DNA of 48,381 nucleotides from Thermoproteota archaeon (GTDB lineage: Archaea; Korarchaeota; Korarchaeia; Korarchaeales; JAOZGB01): contig JAOZGB010000012.1 in assembly GCA_027491935.1 (NCBI GenBank), positions 1 to 48,381 of the forward strand. Reading direction: 5' to 3'. Within the stretch, counting starts at the first letter, position 1. Each line of letters opens with the position of its first letter. Shown one piece after another: positions 22,844-32,472 of this stretch. The notes beneath the pieces were generated by a model, which saw only the letters and a list, made by a program, of their open reading frames with translations, was not told where the DNA came from and ran no database searches. A program made the position numbers and the translations under genes.

Positions 22844-25012
22844 CTATGTGAAATAGGAAGTTTTATCATCTGAGATATAGGATTTCATCTGTCTTTCAAT
22901 ATTTGCGTAGTATTCTATAATGTCGCTCGTTAAACTAGGCTTTATCCTTTTCAAAGCGAGCATAAAGTCTTCCATCTTGACCATTTCAGAGTTTATGTTC
23001 CTTCTTATCGCATTCATCGCGGCTTCCCTGACTAACGCTTCTAAGTCCGCACCTGAATATCCATCTGTTAGTTCAGCTATTTTTCTGAAATCTACGTCTC
23101 TTGACAGGGGCATTTTCCTAGTATGTATTTCCAAGATTGAAATTCTATCCTGGTAATCGGGTGGTGGAACATATATTAGCAAGTCAAGCCTTCCAGGTCT
23201 TAAAAGGGCCGGATCGACAATGTCAGGTCTGTTTGTTGCACCGACCACAACTACCCCGGTTAATGAGTGTATACCATCTATTTCTGTGAGGAGCTGGCTT
23301 AAAACTCTTTCAACAACTCCTGAATTGTCAAATATCCCCCTCCTAGGAGTTATGGAGTCTATTTCGTCGATGAATATTATTGCCGGAGCAACCTGCCTTG
23401 CTTTTTTAAAAATTCTCCTGATAGCTTTTTCAGATTCACCGACCCATTTGCTAAGAATCTCCGGACCTTTTATGGAAATAAAGTTAGCCATGCTTTCCCC
23501 CGCCGCAGCTCTTGCTAGCAATGTTTTTCCACATCCAGGTGGACCGTACAGGAGCACACCTTTCGCGGGCTTAATTCCTAACCGTTTAAATACATCAGGC
23601 CTTTTGAATGGCAGCTCTACCGCTTCTCTGAGAAGCCTCTTAGCTTCATTCAAGCCTCCTATATCTTTCCACATCACCTTTGATATTTCACAGCTTATCT
23701 CTCTTAGAGCTGATGGTTGAACGATTTTTAATGCACCTATAAAATCGGACATACTAACCTTCAAGTTTTCAAGTATACTCTCCGGTATCTTTCCTTCCTC
23801 TTCGATGTTTGGTGCAACCTTATGAAGCCTTATCATTGCAGCTTCCCTAACTAGCGCCTCTAGATCAGCTCCTACAAACCCAACTGTTACTTCTGCTATC
23901 TTGTCAAGGTCGACATCTTCGTCCAGCGGAACATTTCTAGTATGTATTTTAAGTATTTCCTTTCTTCCCTCGAAATTTGGGGTTGGTAGCTCAATTTCCC
24001 TGTCAAAGCGTCCAGGCCTCCTTAAAGCTGGATCAAGTATTTCAGGCATATTCGTCGCTCCTATCACGATGACATCTCCTCTCGGCTCTAATCCATCCAT
24101 TAAAGATAACAACGTTGCGACAACCCTTCTTTCAACATCTCGGGAAACGTTTTCCCTTCTTGGGGCTATAGAGTCTATTTCGTCGATGAATATTATTGCC
24201 GGAGCATTCTTCGATGCTTCTTCAAAAACACTTCTAAGATTTTTCTCCGATTCTCCGTAGTATTTGCTCATTATCTCTGGCCCGTTGATCGATATGAAAT
24301 GCGCACCGCTTTCATTTGCTACGGCCCTAGCAATTAAGGTTTTACCCGTTCCTGGTGGTCCATAAAGTAACACCCCCTTTGGAGGCTTAATACCTAATCT
24401 TTTGAAAAGCTCGGGATGCTTTAGTGGGAGTTCAATCATTTCCCGTATTCTTCCAATTACCCCCCCGAGCCCACCTATATCTTCATATGTTATAGGCGTA
24501 AGTACATGTTCCGGCTCTTCCATGAACTCTTTTAGTATTATCCTTGTATCACTACACACAACCCCCCATCCATCTGGTTGAACACTCATAACTTTCAAAT
24601 GTAAAGAACCGATGAAACCGCTGATGGATACGAAGTCTCCTTTAGTTAAGGCTCTGTTTAAAAGCCTATGTTTAATCCAAGTACTAACCTCATCCGCAAG
24701 GATGGCGCCCTCCTGTGGAACAACGATCACTTTTTTGGCCTTTGTGAACTCTACAGGCTCTATGAAAACTCTGTCTCCAGTGGTGACTCCGCAATTCATT
24801 CTGATGTATTTATCCATCCTTGCGACTCCGGCTCCAACATCTATTTGTGTTGAGGGATATATCCTTGCGTGGGTAAATTTGCTACCTTGTACTGAAACGT
24901 AAGAACCAACTTTAAGGCCTTCTCTCTCAAAGATGAGAGGATCTATCTTAACCATGTTCTTTCCTATGTCATCTTGTCTCAGAACCTCTGAGACTATAAG
25001 TTCAAGCCTCAT
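22844..25012 (-). CDS. cdc48: Cdc48/VAT-type double AAA+ ATPase
   Basis: 722 residues. A double-psi-barrel N domain (about 1-180) precedes two AAA modules. D1 has GPPGTGKT (Walker A), [13 protein letters not shown] (Walker B) and the arginine fingers [10 protein letters not shown]2 has [20 protein letters not shown] and RPGRLD. The hexamer unfolds and extracts proteins, often feeding the proteasome. The short C-terminal tail [11 protein letters not shown] lacks the HbYX motif of proteasome-docking ATPases. ATG 25012 follows a TATA-like box by about 30 bases without a Shine-Dalgarno sequence. A 36-nt stretch is identical in the D1 and D2 Walker B regions. Confidence 0.95.
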   Translation of the reverse strand: MRLELIVSEVLRQDDIGKNMVKIDPLIFEREGLKVGSYVSVQGSKFTHARIYPSTQIDVGAGVARMDKYIRMNCGVTTGDRVFIEPVEFTKAKKVIVVPQEGAILADEVSTWIKHRLLNRALTKGDFVSISGFIGSLHLKVMSVQPDGWGVVCSDTRIILKEFMEEPEHVLTPITYEDIGGLGGVIGRIREMIELPLKHPELFKRLGIKPPKGVLLYGPPGTGKTLIARAVANESGAHFISINGPEIMSKYYGESEKNLRSVFEEASKNAPAIIFIDEIDSIAPRRENVSRDVERRVVATLLSLMDGLEPRGDVIVIGATNMPEILDPALRRPGRFDREIELPTPNFEGRKEILKIHTRNVPLDEDVDLDKIAEVTVGFVGADLEALVREAAMIRLHKVAPNIEEEGKIPESILENLKVSMSDFIGALKIVQPSALREISCEISKVMWKDIGGLNEAKRLLREAVELPFKRPDVFKRLGIKPAKGVLLYGPPGCGKTLLARAAAGESMANFISIKGPEILSKWVGESEKAIRRIFKKARQVAPAIIFIDEIDSITPRRGIFDNSGVVERVLSQLLTEIDGIHSLTGVVVVGATNRPDIVDPALLRPGRLDLLIYVPPPDYQDRISILEIHTRKMPLSRDVDFRKIAELTDGYSGADLEALVREAAMNAIRRNINSEMVKMEDFMLALKRIKPSLTSDIIEYYANIERQMKSYISDDKTSYFT

Positions 25013-25038
25013 TTTTCAATAGGATGTGCAATTGGTCA

Positions 25039-25047
25039 GTTTATAAC
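25039..25047 (-). promoter_or_regulatory. TATA-like promoter element for cdc48
   Basis: On the minus strand AGTTATAAA lies about 30 bases before the ATG at 25012, predicting a leader of only a few bases. The rest of the 25013-25125 gap shows no further feature. Confidence 0.4.
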
Positions 25048-25125
25048 TTAAGGATTCAAACATATTAAGTCAAGTCTAAAAAATACATGTAAAATGGCAA
25101 TGGTATCGGATATCATAACAATTTT

Positions 25126-25980
25126 TCATATATTAAACACAAACTCTTTAATTACAGTCACAGGGTATGCTTCGGCAACTTCCACCCAAAGAACTCCTGT
25201 GAGAGGATAGTAAGTCGCATATACAATAACGTATTTGCCTGAGCCAGCGGATTCTCTCCACTCCACCATTTGAGCTAGGCTAACCATGAAATCTAAGTCG
25301 TCTATTCCATGCGTTTCAACATCTTTTCGATTAGATCTTTCGGTATAAATAGGGTTTAAAAAGTTGATGGAAATGTTAAAACTTTTTTCAAGTACAAAGC
25401 CATCGGTTGAGAAATAGCATCTTTTAGTTCCTATCGTAGTTATACTTTCTCCCCCTCCATATTTTCTCTTAATACTCACAATCACATCCTCCACTTCTCC
25501 CCATTCCCCACTTTTCCTAACTTTGGATACTGCCTCAAAAACAGAAATAATTTTTAGAGTTAGATTCTTGGCGGTGAAGTTTAAACATGCGTTATACCCT
25601 CTCTTGCTTGAGATGTAATCATCTACTAGAACTCTGCCATCCTCTACAAGTACAATTACCCTACATGGTAACCCCCTACACTTTGATGAGATATGTAAAT
25701 TCCAACAGTAGTAATTACCTACCTCCCTTTTGAAACCGTAGAGCCTCAGAACATCACCAGAAATCTTCCCAAGCCTTACTGTTACGAGGAGAGACTTGCA
25801 TCTTGAAAACTCAGCACCTACAGGGTCTTTAGATAGGAAAAATTTGAGCCCGTAGCTCGGTGTAAAAGTTACAGGTAAGACATCCCCTCCACTGGTAACC
25901 GGTTGTTTGTACTCATATACTCTCATAATCAGTAAAATGCATATCGAAATCGCCATTAATAGGGGAAACCAATTCCTCAT
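25126..25980 (-). CDS. membrane-anchored extracytoplasmic hypothetical protein
   Basis: 284 residues from ATG 25980, which follows GGGGTGAAA. A longer reading overlapping the upstream gene by 61 bases has no support. MRNWFPLLMAISICILLIM is a single N-terminal membrane anchor or signal; the rest is strand-rich and extracytoplasmic, with several Cys (YYCWN, KCRGLPC, NACLN, TKRCYF) that could form disulfides, and NxS/T sequons such as NFTAKNLT. I do not recognise the family. It follows the NDPK-fusion gene and is probably cotranscribed with it. It may be a substrate or partner of the surface glycosylation system; this is inference. Confidence 0.6.
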   Translation of the reverse strand: MRNWFPLLMAISICILLIMRVYEYKQPVTSGGDVLPVTFTPSYGLKFFLSKDPVGAEFSRCKSLLVTVRLGKISGDVLRLYGFKREVGNYYCWNLHISSKCRGLPCRVIVLVEDGRVLVDDYISSKRGYNACLNFTAKNLTLKIISVFEAVSKVRKSGEWGEVEDVIVSIKRKYGGGESITTIGTKRCYFSTDGFVLEKSFNISINFLNPIYTERSNRKDVETHGIDDLDFMVSLAQMVEWRESAGSGKYVIVYATYYPLTGVLWVEVAEAYPVTVIKEFVFNI

Positions 25981-25988
25981 TTTCACCC

Positions 25989-27116
25989 CTACAGAACTAT
26001 TGTTCCATTTTCCTCCATGTCCCTGATCATTTGGGGCATGACAGCCCATGTTGTGTGGAGGAGTGTCTCCTCCCAGCCGCCCTTAACTATTCCCAAGGAC
26101 ATCATTTCCAGTAAAAGACGGTCCATGTCAATCTTGGCCATCTCGCTCTCTGAGCTTAAGATTTTCAGAGCGGTAATTAAGGCCTCCAACTTCCCAATTA
26201 AACCCCCAACTTTAACTTTTAACATATACTCACCAGGTTTCCTCGCATATCTTCTAATGTTTTCCCCCAATTTTTCCTCCATCCTAAGGGATAGTTCGTG
26301 TTCCCTCTTGTAAATTGGGGAAAGCCTCTCTCTTCTCCTCCTTATTTCTGTTGTTTCCTGTATCGCTTTCTCCTCTTGCTCTAAAAGGTCAATAAATAAA
26401 CTGATGCTATCTCTATATTCATCGAAATTTCCCAGCTCGCTGCAAATCCTTCTCTTGAAAGCTGCAATAGTTTTGAATATGTCAATATCCGTTTTGCCAG
26501 TTTCATCCTTAACATCATACCGCGGAGTCTTACCTTCTAAGACGTAAGATTTTGCGTCTTTAATCACTTCCTTCATTTCCTTTTCTGTATAAAAGATTAA
26601 CGCTTCTCTAACACATGCCGCTGGATCGTCAGTTGCATGGACAACATTGAATATACGGTTGGAGCCGGAAAAATCATATCTTATTTTCCCTGGTGTTCCT
26701 GCTGCAGGAGTAGTTGGTCCTATCTCAAACCTTATGCGGCCAGGTAGGTGGGGGAAATCCTTAGGGTTACCTATGCATAGGCTGATTATGCATGGTGCCA
26801 GCCTGAACACCTTTTCCATTACCCACCATGTATCGGCGTATTTTTGTTTAACAAACATGTATAACTTGTTAAGCTTTTCGCCTGTTAAATAGACTTTCTT
26901 CGGTTTCCAAACATATATTTCTCTTTTCTCGAATTCTGAGGCAACCTTTCCAGCTATACCCCTAGCTACAGTGTCAGGTTTAAAAATGATAAATCCCACA
27001 TAGTTTAGAAACTTGAGATCTTCATCCCCAATCGTCTTTTTGATTATCCTATAGACCTCCTCGTATACTTTTGCTTCAACTTTGTCCTCCCTCTTGAAAT
27101 AGCTTTCCACACTCAT
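25989..27116 (-). CDS. nucleoside-diphosphate-kinase-domain protein with long C-terminal extension
   Basis: 375 residues, over twice the length of ordinary NDPK. Residues about 38-180 match NDPK in order: GFIIFKPDTVARGIAGKV (the KPD start), GPTTPAAGTPGKIRYDFS, and NVVHATDD with the catalytic His at 160. The catalytic His and nearby Arg/Lys are kept, so phosphate transfer between nucleotides is possible. Residues 181-375 are mostly helical and charged, with a stretch rich in R/E (TTEIRRRRERLSPIYKREHE), and have no family I recognise. ATG 27116 is used; a TTG at 27119 would add one residue. It is upstream of the anchored protein gene at 25980. Confidence 0.72.
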   Translation of the reverse strand: MSVESYFKREDKVEAKVYEEVYRIIKKTIGDEDLKFLNYVGFIIFKPDTVARGIAGKVASEFEKREIYVWKPKKVYLTGEKLNKLYMFVKQKYADTWWVMEKVFRLAPCIISLCIGNPKDFPHLPGRIRFEIGPTTPAAGTPGKIRYDFSGSNRIFNVVHATDDPAACVREALIFYTEKEMKEVIKDAKSYVLEGKTPRYDVKDETGKTDIDIFKTIAAFKRRICSELGNFDEYRDSISLFIDLLEQEEKAIQETTEIRRRRERLSPIYKREHELSLRMEEKLGENIRRYARKPGEYMLKVKVGGLIGKLEALITALKILSSESEMAKIDMDRLLLEMMSLGIVKGGWEETLLHTTWAVMPQMIRDMEENGTIVL

Positions 27117-27174
27117 CAACCCTCAAATAGCTAGGCTGTTAGTTTTTAATCTTACCTGGTATACAGTATGCAGG

Positions 27175-28041
27175 ATGAAGGTCGTGGATTTAAAGCAGGG
27201 GAAAATAGCTGGCATTAACTTTTTCGACCTACTGTTGGCGATAGTTGTGACAGGGTCTCTACTATACTTCTACTCCAACTATAAGATTACCTCGTCAACC
27301 ACTTTCTCAGGCTACGATATAAGTAAAGCATGCCTAAAGTATACATGGCTGGCGAATGCAGGTTTTATAGTTAGAGCTGAGGTGGAGGGAAAATGGACCA
27401 TAAATAATAGTAAGGTTGTAGTGGAAGGAATAGTAGCTAAAGCCGAGCAGGATAGACTCTACATAGTATTGGATGGGGCGTTAATATCGGTGGGTGGATC
27501 CACGGCCTATATTGAGAACATAGCAGCATCAAGCATAAAGTTTATACCCCTGTCTTCATCGGTTATAAGAGTAACCATGTATCCGGCTTCTCATGGTTCC
27601 CTTAAAGAAATGTATTCCCAAATCTACAATATATCGAGCATAATAGCAGGAAAGTATGGAGTTTCAACGATTAAATTTGTAGGCCTTATTATTCTCGATA
27701 CACCGAAGCTAGAGTCTTCCCCTAAAAACACGCTTGCCGTATGGTCCATGATCGAGGAAAAAATACCAATGGGTGACTTCTACGTTTCAGTCGGTGATGG
27801 CTATGTATCCATTAGTGTTAAGCCGCCGGGATGGAGCATTGACAGCCTTAACGTCCTAGACGAGATCATGGATGAACTTGAAATAGAAGTTCAGGGTGTC
27901 CTTTCAGGCGAGTTAAAACTTTACATAGGAACAATTAAGGGGTTATCCGCGCCGGGCGCGGCGAGGGAGGTACAAAGAAACGCGATTCAACTATCAAAAG
28001 TCGTAGATAAAGATCATCTGACAATTCAGCCAACACCCTAG
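27175..28041 (+). CDS. membrane-anchored hypothetical protein, DUF4330-like N terminus
   Basis: 288 residues. The start (KVVDLKQGKIAGINFFDLL and a following hydrophobic helix) resembles the N-terminal anchor of DUF4330 proteins; after one membrane helix the remainder is a strand-rich domain (about 45-288) facing outside, with two possible homologous halves around SVGGSTAYIENI and SVGDGYVSISV. Function unknown. It precedes a polysaccharide-polymerase-like gene by 10 bases and so may belong to a surface polysaccharide operon. Confidence in the DUF4330 link is moderate. Confidence 0.55.
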   Translation: MKVVDLKQGKIAGINFFDLLLAIVVTGSLLYFYSNYKITSSTTFSGYDISKACLKYTWLANAGFIVRAEVEGKWTINNSKVVVEGIVAKAEQDRLYIVLDGALISVGGSTAYIENIAASSIKFIPLSSSVIRVTMYPASHGSLKEMYSQIYNISSIIAGKYGVSTIKFVGLIILDTPKLESSPKNTLAVWSMIEEKIPMGDFYVSVGDGYVSISVKPPGWSIDSLNVLDEIMDELEIEVQGVLSGELKLYIGTIKGLSAPGAAREVQRNAIQLSKVVDKDHLTIQPTP

Positions 28042-28051
28042 GGGGTTCAAC

Positions 28052-29419
28052 ATGATCCAAAATCTAAAAAGAATAGTTACGATGAGTATAACCTATAGAA
28101 CCCTTAATCAAACCTTTAACTTTGTTAGAAACTCAATACGTCAAAGTTTCATTATAAAAAAGCTTCGAAGAAGGATAGAAACAAGAAAGATAGAAACAGA
28201 CCTGAAAGCTGTTATACATGAATCACTCGCATTTAGATCTATAAAAAGGGTCCATGCTTACCTTGAAAGCCTCCACTATAAAATATACATGATTTGGACA
28301 AACCTACTTCCAGAAATCAGATGGGAAAGCTGGGTTACCAAACATCTAATGAGCCCACTCATCATTATAATAACTATACTGGTGTTTTTTTCGTCTGCAA
28401 AAACTCATTTTTCCACTAGAACTATAACAGTAGTTGTAGGCTGTTCATTAAGTTTCATGCTCGGCGCAATAATGGGTTATAAGGATTCGACAACGGTAAC
28501 GGCGGAAATCAAACCTAAAACTGTATTAAAAATCGGATTAGCGATGCTTTTCATCGGATACTTAGCGTTCACCTACCAGATCAGAATCGCAGGGGGTATT
28601 CCTCTTTTTAGTGAGGACGTAAGACGGAGACTGTTACCATTATACACTATGACGTCATGGTCAATAGTCCCCGGGAGCCTATACACGATAAGTAGCCTAA
28701 AAACGTCGAGAAATATTGAGGAAAAAGCTAAAACCAGATTTAAATCGTTACTAATCCTTGTCCCCTCACTTATCGCCGTAATACTACTAGCGTATAGAAC
28801 CGAGGTTGTAGCCCTTCTTATAGGTTATCTCGTGGTTGCATATTACATGGAGCTCGTGAGTCTTATGGAAATAGGGATAGCTGTAATAATGTCAAGCCTC
28901 CTATATCTTGGCATAAGTGTGCTAAGATACTGGCTTATAGGTGTAGCTTTTTCGCCTCTTCAAACAGTACTAATAAGAAATACGGTCACCTGTTCCAACC
29001 TCGACCTTCTAATAGAAAAATATGGTATAGGCGGATTAACGAAAGGATCTCTACACTGGGCCGTCTTAAGCTCGATGTTCAGGTCTCTTCCTGGCCCAAA
29101 AATAGCCCCACGTAGGATAGTGGCGTTTCTATTAAGGGGAACACCCTATATATCCATGACTTCAACGCTGTACGGCCCGTTAATAATAGATTTCGGACTT
29201 ATAGGAGCTCTCATTATACTTCTCCTATATGGCTTCATTATAGGTCTTGGCTACGGTCTTTCCATGAAGCCTAACTGTAAACCCCTTCTTGGCCCCTATT
29301 CGACGATGATAGCGTACACAATTGTTGCTGTAGAAACAGGATTGCTCGATTTAAACGTATATATCTACATTGCAATTTCCGTATCTATCCTACTCGCGTC
29401 AATAAAGGTCCATAGATGA
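28052..29419 (+). CDS. polytopic membrane protein resembling oligosaccharide repeat-unit polymerase
   Basis: 455 residues. An unusually long basic, helical N-terminal segment (1-100) is followed by about ten membrane helices. The loop IAGGIPLFSEDVRRRL and helix YRTEVVALLIGYLVVAYY resemble the archaeal O-antigen polymerase-like family (PF01901, formerly DUF70), i.e. Wzy-type enzymes linking oligosaccharide repeats on a lipid carrier. GGGGGTT lies before the ATG. It is followed by a GT-C transferase gene, which supports a glycan role. The polymerase call is by membrane pattern and short motifs, not by catalytic residues. Confidence 0.6.
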   Translation: MIQNLKRIVTMSITYRTLNQTFNFVRNSIRQSFIIKKLRRRIETRKIETDLKAVIHESLAFRSIKRVHAYLESLHYKIYMIWTNLLPEIRWESWVTKHLMSPLIIIITILVFFSSAKTHFSTRTITVVVGCSLSFMLGAIMGYKDSTTVTAEIKPKTVLKIGLAMLFIGYLAFTYQIRIAGGIPLFSEDVRRRLLPLYTMTSWSIVPGSLYTISSLKTSRNIEEKAKTRFKSLLILVPSLIAVILLAYRTEVVALLIGYLVVAYYMELVSLMEIGIAVIMSSLLYLGISVLRYWLIGVAFSPLQTVLIRNTVTCSNLDLLIEKYGIGGLTKGSLHWAVLSSMFRSLPGPKIAPRRIVAFLLRGTPYISMTSTLYGPLIIDFGLIGALIILLLYGFIIGLGYGLSMKPNCKPLLGPYSTMIAYTIVAVETGLLDLNVYIYIAISVSILLASIKVHR

Positions 29420-29425
29420 TTAAAA

Positions 29426-30730
29426 ATGGACCAGCGAAGAGTTTACCTATATATAACATCGTGTTTCTTCTCTTTCTTGTACTTTTATTTTGCAAGCTAT
29501 TCAGGATTGATTTACGACGGAGGGCTATATGCATCTCTCGCATACTCTCTGCTAAACGGTTGCTACCGGTTTAATAATGGGCCGGGCGATGTTCCGCCAG
29601 GGTATCCTATAACTATGGCGCTTTTCATGGGAATACTAGGGATGGATGGATATCGTTATACGAGCCCGTTATTTGCTGTATTAACTCTTCTACTACTATA
29701 TTATATCATCAGCAAAGAGTCAAACCCTTTCATAGCTATGATATCCACTTTTCTCTTAGGATTAAGCCCTGTCTATATGGAAGTTGCCACAAGAACTACT
29801 CCTGACACTCTTCTGCTTTTTTTAACACTTTCGGCATATATACTAAACGATCTCGGTGGATCATTTAAAACGTTCTCCGTGATACCCGCTACTCTCGCTT
29901 TTCTTACAAAGTATAGTGCAGCTGTGTATCTCCTACCTCTCCTCTACGAGCATGTGAGGAGTAAACCAAGCAGTAAGCGGTTCATGTTTCAGCTATGTTT
30001 AATTATCATGATGATTTCTCCATGGGTGTACTGGTCGATGTCTAACCATGGAACACCTCTTGTCTCCCACTCCGCATATCTTATGAGGTACATAGGAGGA
30101 AATATAGAATACTCGCTGAGAGTCGTCCTTTTAAGGTTCTACATATACCTGCCCTTACCGATTTTCATACTGTCAATTGTGGGTTGGATGTCTAACCATA
30201 AGGTTAGGTGGGCTCAGAGAAGTTTTCTGCTGTTCATTCTTCCAGTCATTGCAAACATATTATGGTATCATCCTACCCTCAGATACTTGCTAATAGCACA
30301 CCTATCAATTTTGATTGCTGCCTCTCTCTCGGTTAGTAAGCTCAGCAGGAGATTGATACTATGCATATTTCTAATATGTGCGATATTCCAATGCAAATCA
30401 GGGTTAAGTCTAACATATAGTCATAACTGGACTTTTTCCTTAATTGAGGATGCAGGGATCTGGCTGAGAACCCATCTGTTAGGTAATATAACTATCTTAG
30501 CCCAGTCTTATAGACAGGTGCACTTCTTTTCTGGAAAGGTAACCCACTACTTCCCGGAAGAGATAAGAGTAGACAGGTATATAAAGGAGATGAACGTTTC
30601 CATAATAATAATCGACAGTTACGAGAAAACCACACCCAAATATGTCTACTATCACTTCAAGTTTTACCCTTACATAGTAGAATTTAGAGATAGAAGAGGC
30701 TTCGTAATCATAAAGGCTGTGCCAGGCTAA
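29426..30730 (+). CDS. GT-C family (GT39/ArnT-like) membrane glycosyltransferase
   Basis: 434 residues with about ten membrane helices. The first extracytoplasmic loop contains YDGGLYASLAYSLLNG followed by GPGDVPPGYP, the acidic D-x-x-x-Y and P-P-G-Y-P pattern of PMT/ArnT-type transferases that use lipid-phosphate sugars. The C-terminal 100 residues form a soluble alpha/beta extension (LGNITILAQSYRQVHFFSG ... SIIIIDSYEK). It starts seven bases after the polymerase-like gene. Its stop lies in the same CTAA as that of the convergent epimerase gene. Acceptor unknown. Confidence 0.72.
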   Translation: MDQRRVYLYITSCFFSFLYFYFASYSGLIYDGGLYASLAYSLLNGCYRFNNGPGDVPPGYPITMALFMGILGMDGYRYTSPLFAVLTLLLLYYIISKESNPFIAMISTFLLGLSPVYMEVATRTTPDTLLLFLTLSAYILNDLGGSFKTFSVIPATLAFLTKYSAAVYLLPLLYEHVRSKPSSKRFMFQLCLIIMMISPWVYWSMSNHGTPLVSHSAYLMRYIGGNIEYSLRVVLLRFYIYLPLPIFILSIVGWMSNHKVRWAQRSFLLFILPVIANILWYHPTLRYLLIAHLSILIAASLSVSKLSRRLILCIFLICAIFQCKSGLSLTYSHNWTFSLIEDAGIWLRTHLLGNITILAQSYRQVHFFSGKVTHYFPEEIRVDRYIKEMNVSIIIIDSYEKTTPKYVYYHFKFYPYIVEFRDRRGFVIIKAVPG

Positions 30731-32229
30731 CCATCCGTAAGATAAGATTTCCACCTTATTAGGATGGATTCTACATCTTTGTCTCCAGTAGCCTTCAACA
30801 GGTATTCTAGAAGCCTGATATGGTACCTGTGGTACCCTATATTAGCCTTGTTCCCCTTGGCATCGTAAAACGTCCAAGAGCCAGTATCATACTCTTTAAG
30901 ATGTCTCTTAGCCTCATCCATCCCGTATATAAACAGTTCGTACGATTTTGGGTTACCCGTAACCCTGTAAAACATATGTAATCCTCTAAGACTGGTCAAA
31001 AAACCGTTTAACACATAATTCTTCGAGCCAGGATATTCTGCATACCACCATTCATGACTGGTATCTACTTCCCTAACTCCACCCATGTATGAGGGGATAT
31101 CAAACACCGGAAGCAGCTTCAATCCAATTTCATAATAAATCTCCAACCCAGTAAGATTATACGCATAGGATAATATTTCAAGCAGGACACCCTGAGCCAT
31201 CGCTGAAATCCAGGGTGGTTCAACCCCGGAGTAGGGGAAGAGAAATCCATACTCATGAGAAATATAAGGCTTCGAATTTTTACCAACGTCTAATACAAGA
31301 GTTCTAAACTCTGCTTGAAGTATCACTCTATCAACTCTAATCCTCTCTCCTCTATATTCCAACTTTAACTCAGGCTTAAACATAGAAAGTTCGGCGCTAA
31401 CCTCTCCTCCTGGAGTCTTTGGAACCGGGATGCTCATTTCACCGTATCCGTAATCCAGATTTAGCAGTCCTCCTCCACCCGAATATTCGATGAAAAGTTT
31501 ACTTACCTCGGAAGTATTTTCGACATGGAGCCTTGCTTCCATGTTGGGGATGAGATATCTAAAGCTTACATTTTCGTCAATAAACGGTTGAGACCATCCT
31601 GGCGAGGGCAAAATTCTCAAAGGCATGTGAATATCTTGATCCTCCATACATGCCCTCCAAACAGCATGTTTAAGAGACCAATTTAAAACTCTCATAAAAA
31701 ATTCTCTGTAAAAAGGCTCCCCGGTTTCGATATAATCAAGATATGCTGCCTGTCCCATCCAGAAAATAGTCTCAGGATTGTAGTATAGTCTCCCGCCATT
31801 AGTCCCCTCATATAGAACTAAGGCTATCCTTTCATCGTGAAAGGGTACTATCTCAGGATAGTTTCTAATAATAGCGTTTAAGTGTCCTTTAAGCTCACCT
31901 CCTACTTTCTCCCTCATTTCCTTAATGAGTTCTTTTCTTCCCTCTTCAGGTCTTAAACCGTATTCAAGATTACTTAATTCTTCTTCCAGCCTACAAATCT
32001 CCCTTACCATCTCAGAGTAGTCGAACATAGCTTTATTAACATATTTTGAATCCGTTGTGAGAAGAACATCTTCTAAGATGGAGTCCCTCTGCGACCTAAG
32101 ATTGTCGAGCTTCGCTCTCAAAATACGGATTTTCGCTTCACTTATGCATTTTTCACCTTTGTAGAGGGAAATAAGCAATAATATTATAATCAGGGGAATT
32201 ACTATTACCCTCCGCCCATTCACATTCAT
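30727..32229 (-). CDS. secreted/anchored D-glucuronyl C5-epimerase-domain protein
   Basis: 500 residues. VIVIPLIIILLLISLY is an N-terminal anchor, followed by a coiled coil (about 30-95), a middle beta domain and a C-terminal region (about 335-495) matching glucuronyl C5-epimerase: PPWISAMAQGVLLEIL, GGVREVDTSHEWWYAEYP, VLNGFLTSLRGLHMFY, YDTGSWTFYDAKG and YHRYHIRLLEYL. These enzymes convert glucuronate to iduronate within polymers such as heparosan. An archaeal, extracytoplasmic copy next to AglB and a polymerase-like gene suggests in situ modification of a uronate-containing glycan. GGGGTTT precedes the ATG. Polymer and activity are inferred. Confidence 0.78.
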   Translation of the reverse strand: MNVNGRRVIVIPLIIILLLISLYKGEKCISEAKIRILRAKLDNLRSQRDSILEDVLLTTDSKYVNKAMFDYSEMVREICRLEEELSNLEYGLRPEEGRKELIKEMREKVGGELKGHLNAIIRNYPEIVPFHDERIALVLYEGTNGGRLYYNPETIFWMGQAAYLDYIETGEPFYREFFMRVLNWSLKHAVWRACMEDQDIHMPLRILPSPGWSQPFIDENVSFRYLIPNMEARLHVENTSEVSKLFIEYSGGGGLLNLDYGYGEMSIPVPKTPGGEVSAELSMFKPELKLEYRGERIRVDRVILQAEFRTLVLDVGKNSKPYISHEYGFLFPYSGVEPPWISAMAQGVLLEILSYAYNLTGLEIYYEIGLKLLPVFDIPSYMGGVREVDTSHEWWYAEYPGSKNYVLNGFLTSLRGLHMFYRVTGNPKSYELFIYGMDEAKRHLKEYDTGSWTFYDAKGNKANIGYHRYHIRLLEYLLKATGDKDVESILIRWKSYLTDG

Positions 32230-32472
32230 TTTAAACCCCTAAATCATTTAACAGTTTAATTCTGACGGTATTACTTAAGAGCAGACCCGGATGATTTGGG
32301 AGTTTTAAGGCTACTCAATAGTGTACGCTTCACCTATACCGCTCTGAAAGTGAAGATTTGAAGAATATAAATCGAACTATTCATCTTAGGGAGTTAGTTG
32401 GTAGGACAAGTTATATACGTGGCATTGTAGGAGAATATGCAAACTTTATATGATATAGCTTTCTATAGTTGA
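32230..32472. other. 243-base intergenic region between epimerase and aglB
   Basis: This is the longest gene-free gap. It holds the aglB TATA-like box near its end, and the likely promoter of the divergent epimerase gene near its start. No convincing ORF, RNA gene, repeat or terminator was seen. Confidence 0.5.
32443..32452 (+). promoter_or_regulatory. TATA-like promoter element for aglB
   Basis: ACTTTATATG is centred about 26 bases before the GTG at 32473, with no Shine-Dalgarno sequence between, suggesting a leaderless GTG-initiated transcript. Confidence 0.45.

Noticed and set aside
32288-32348. Possible C/D box sRNA (ATGATTT ... CTGA) in the gap before aglB
   Set aside because: The C box matches only partly and no D'/C' pair at proper spacing is present.
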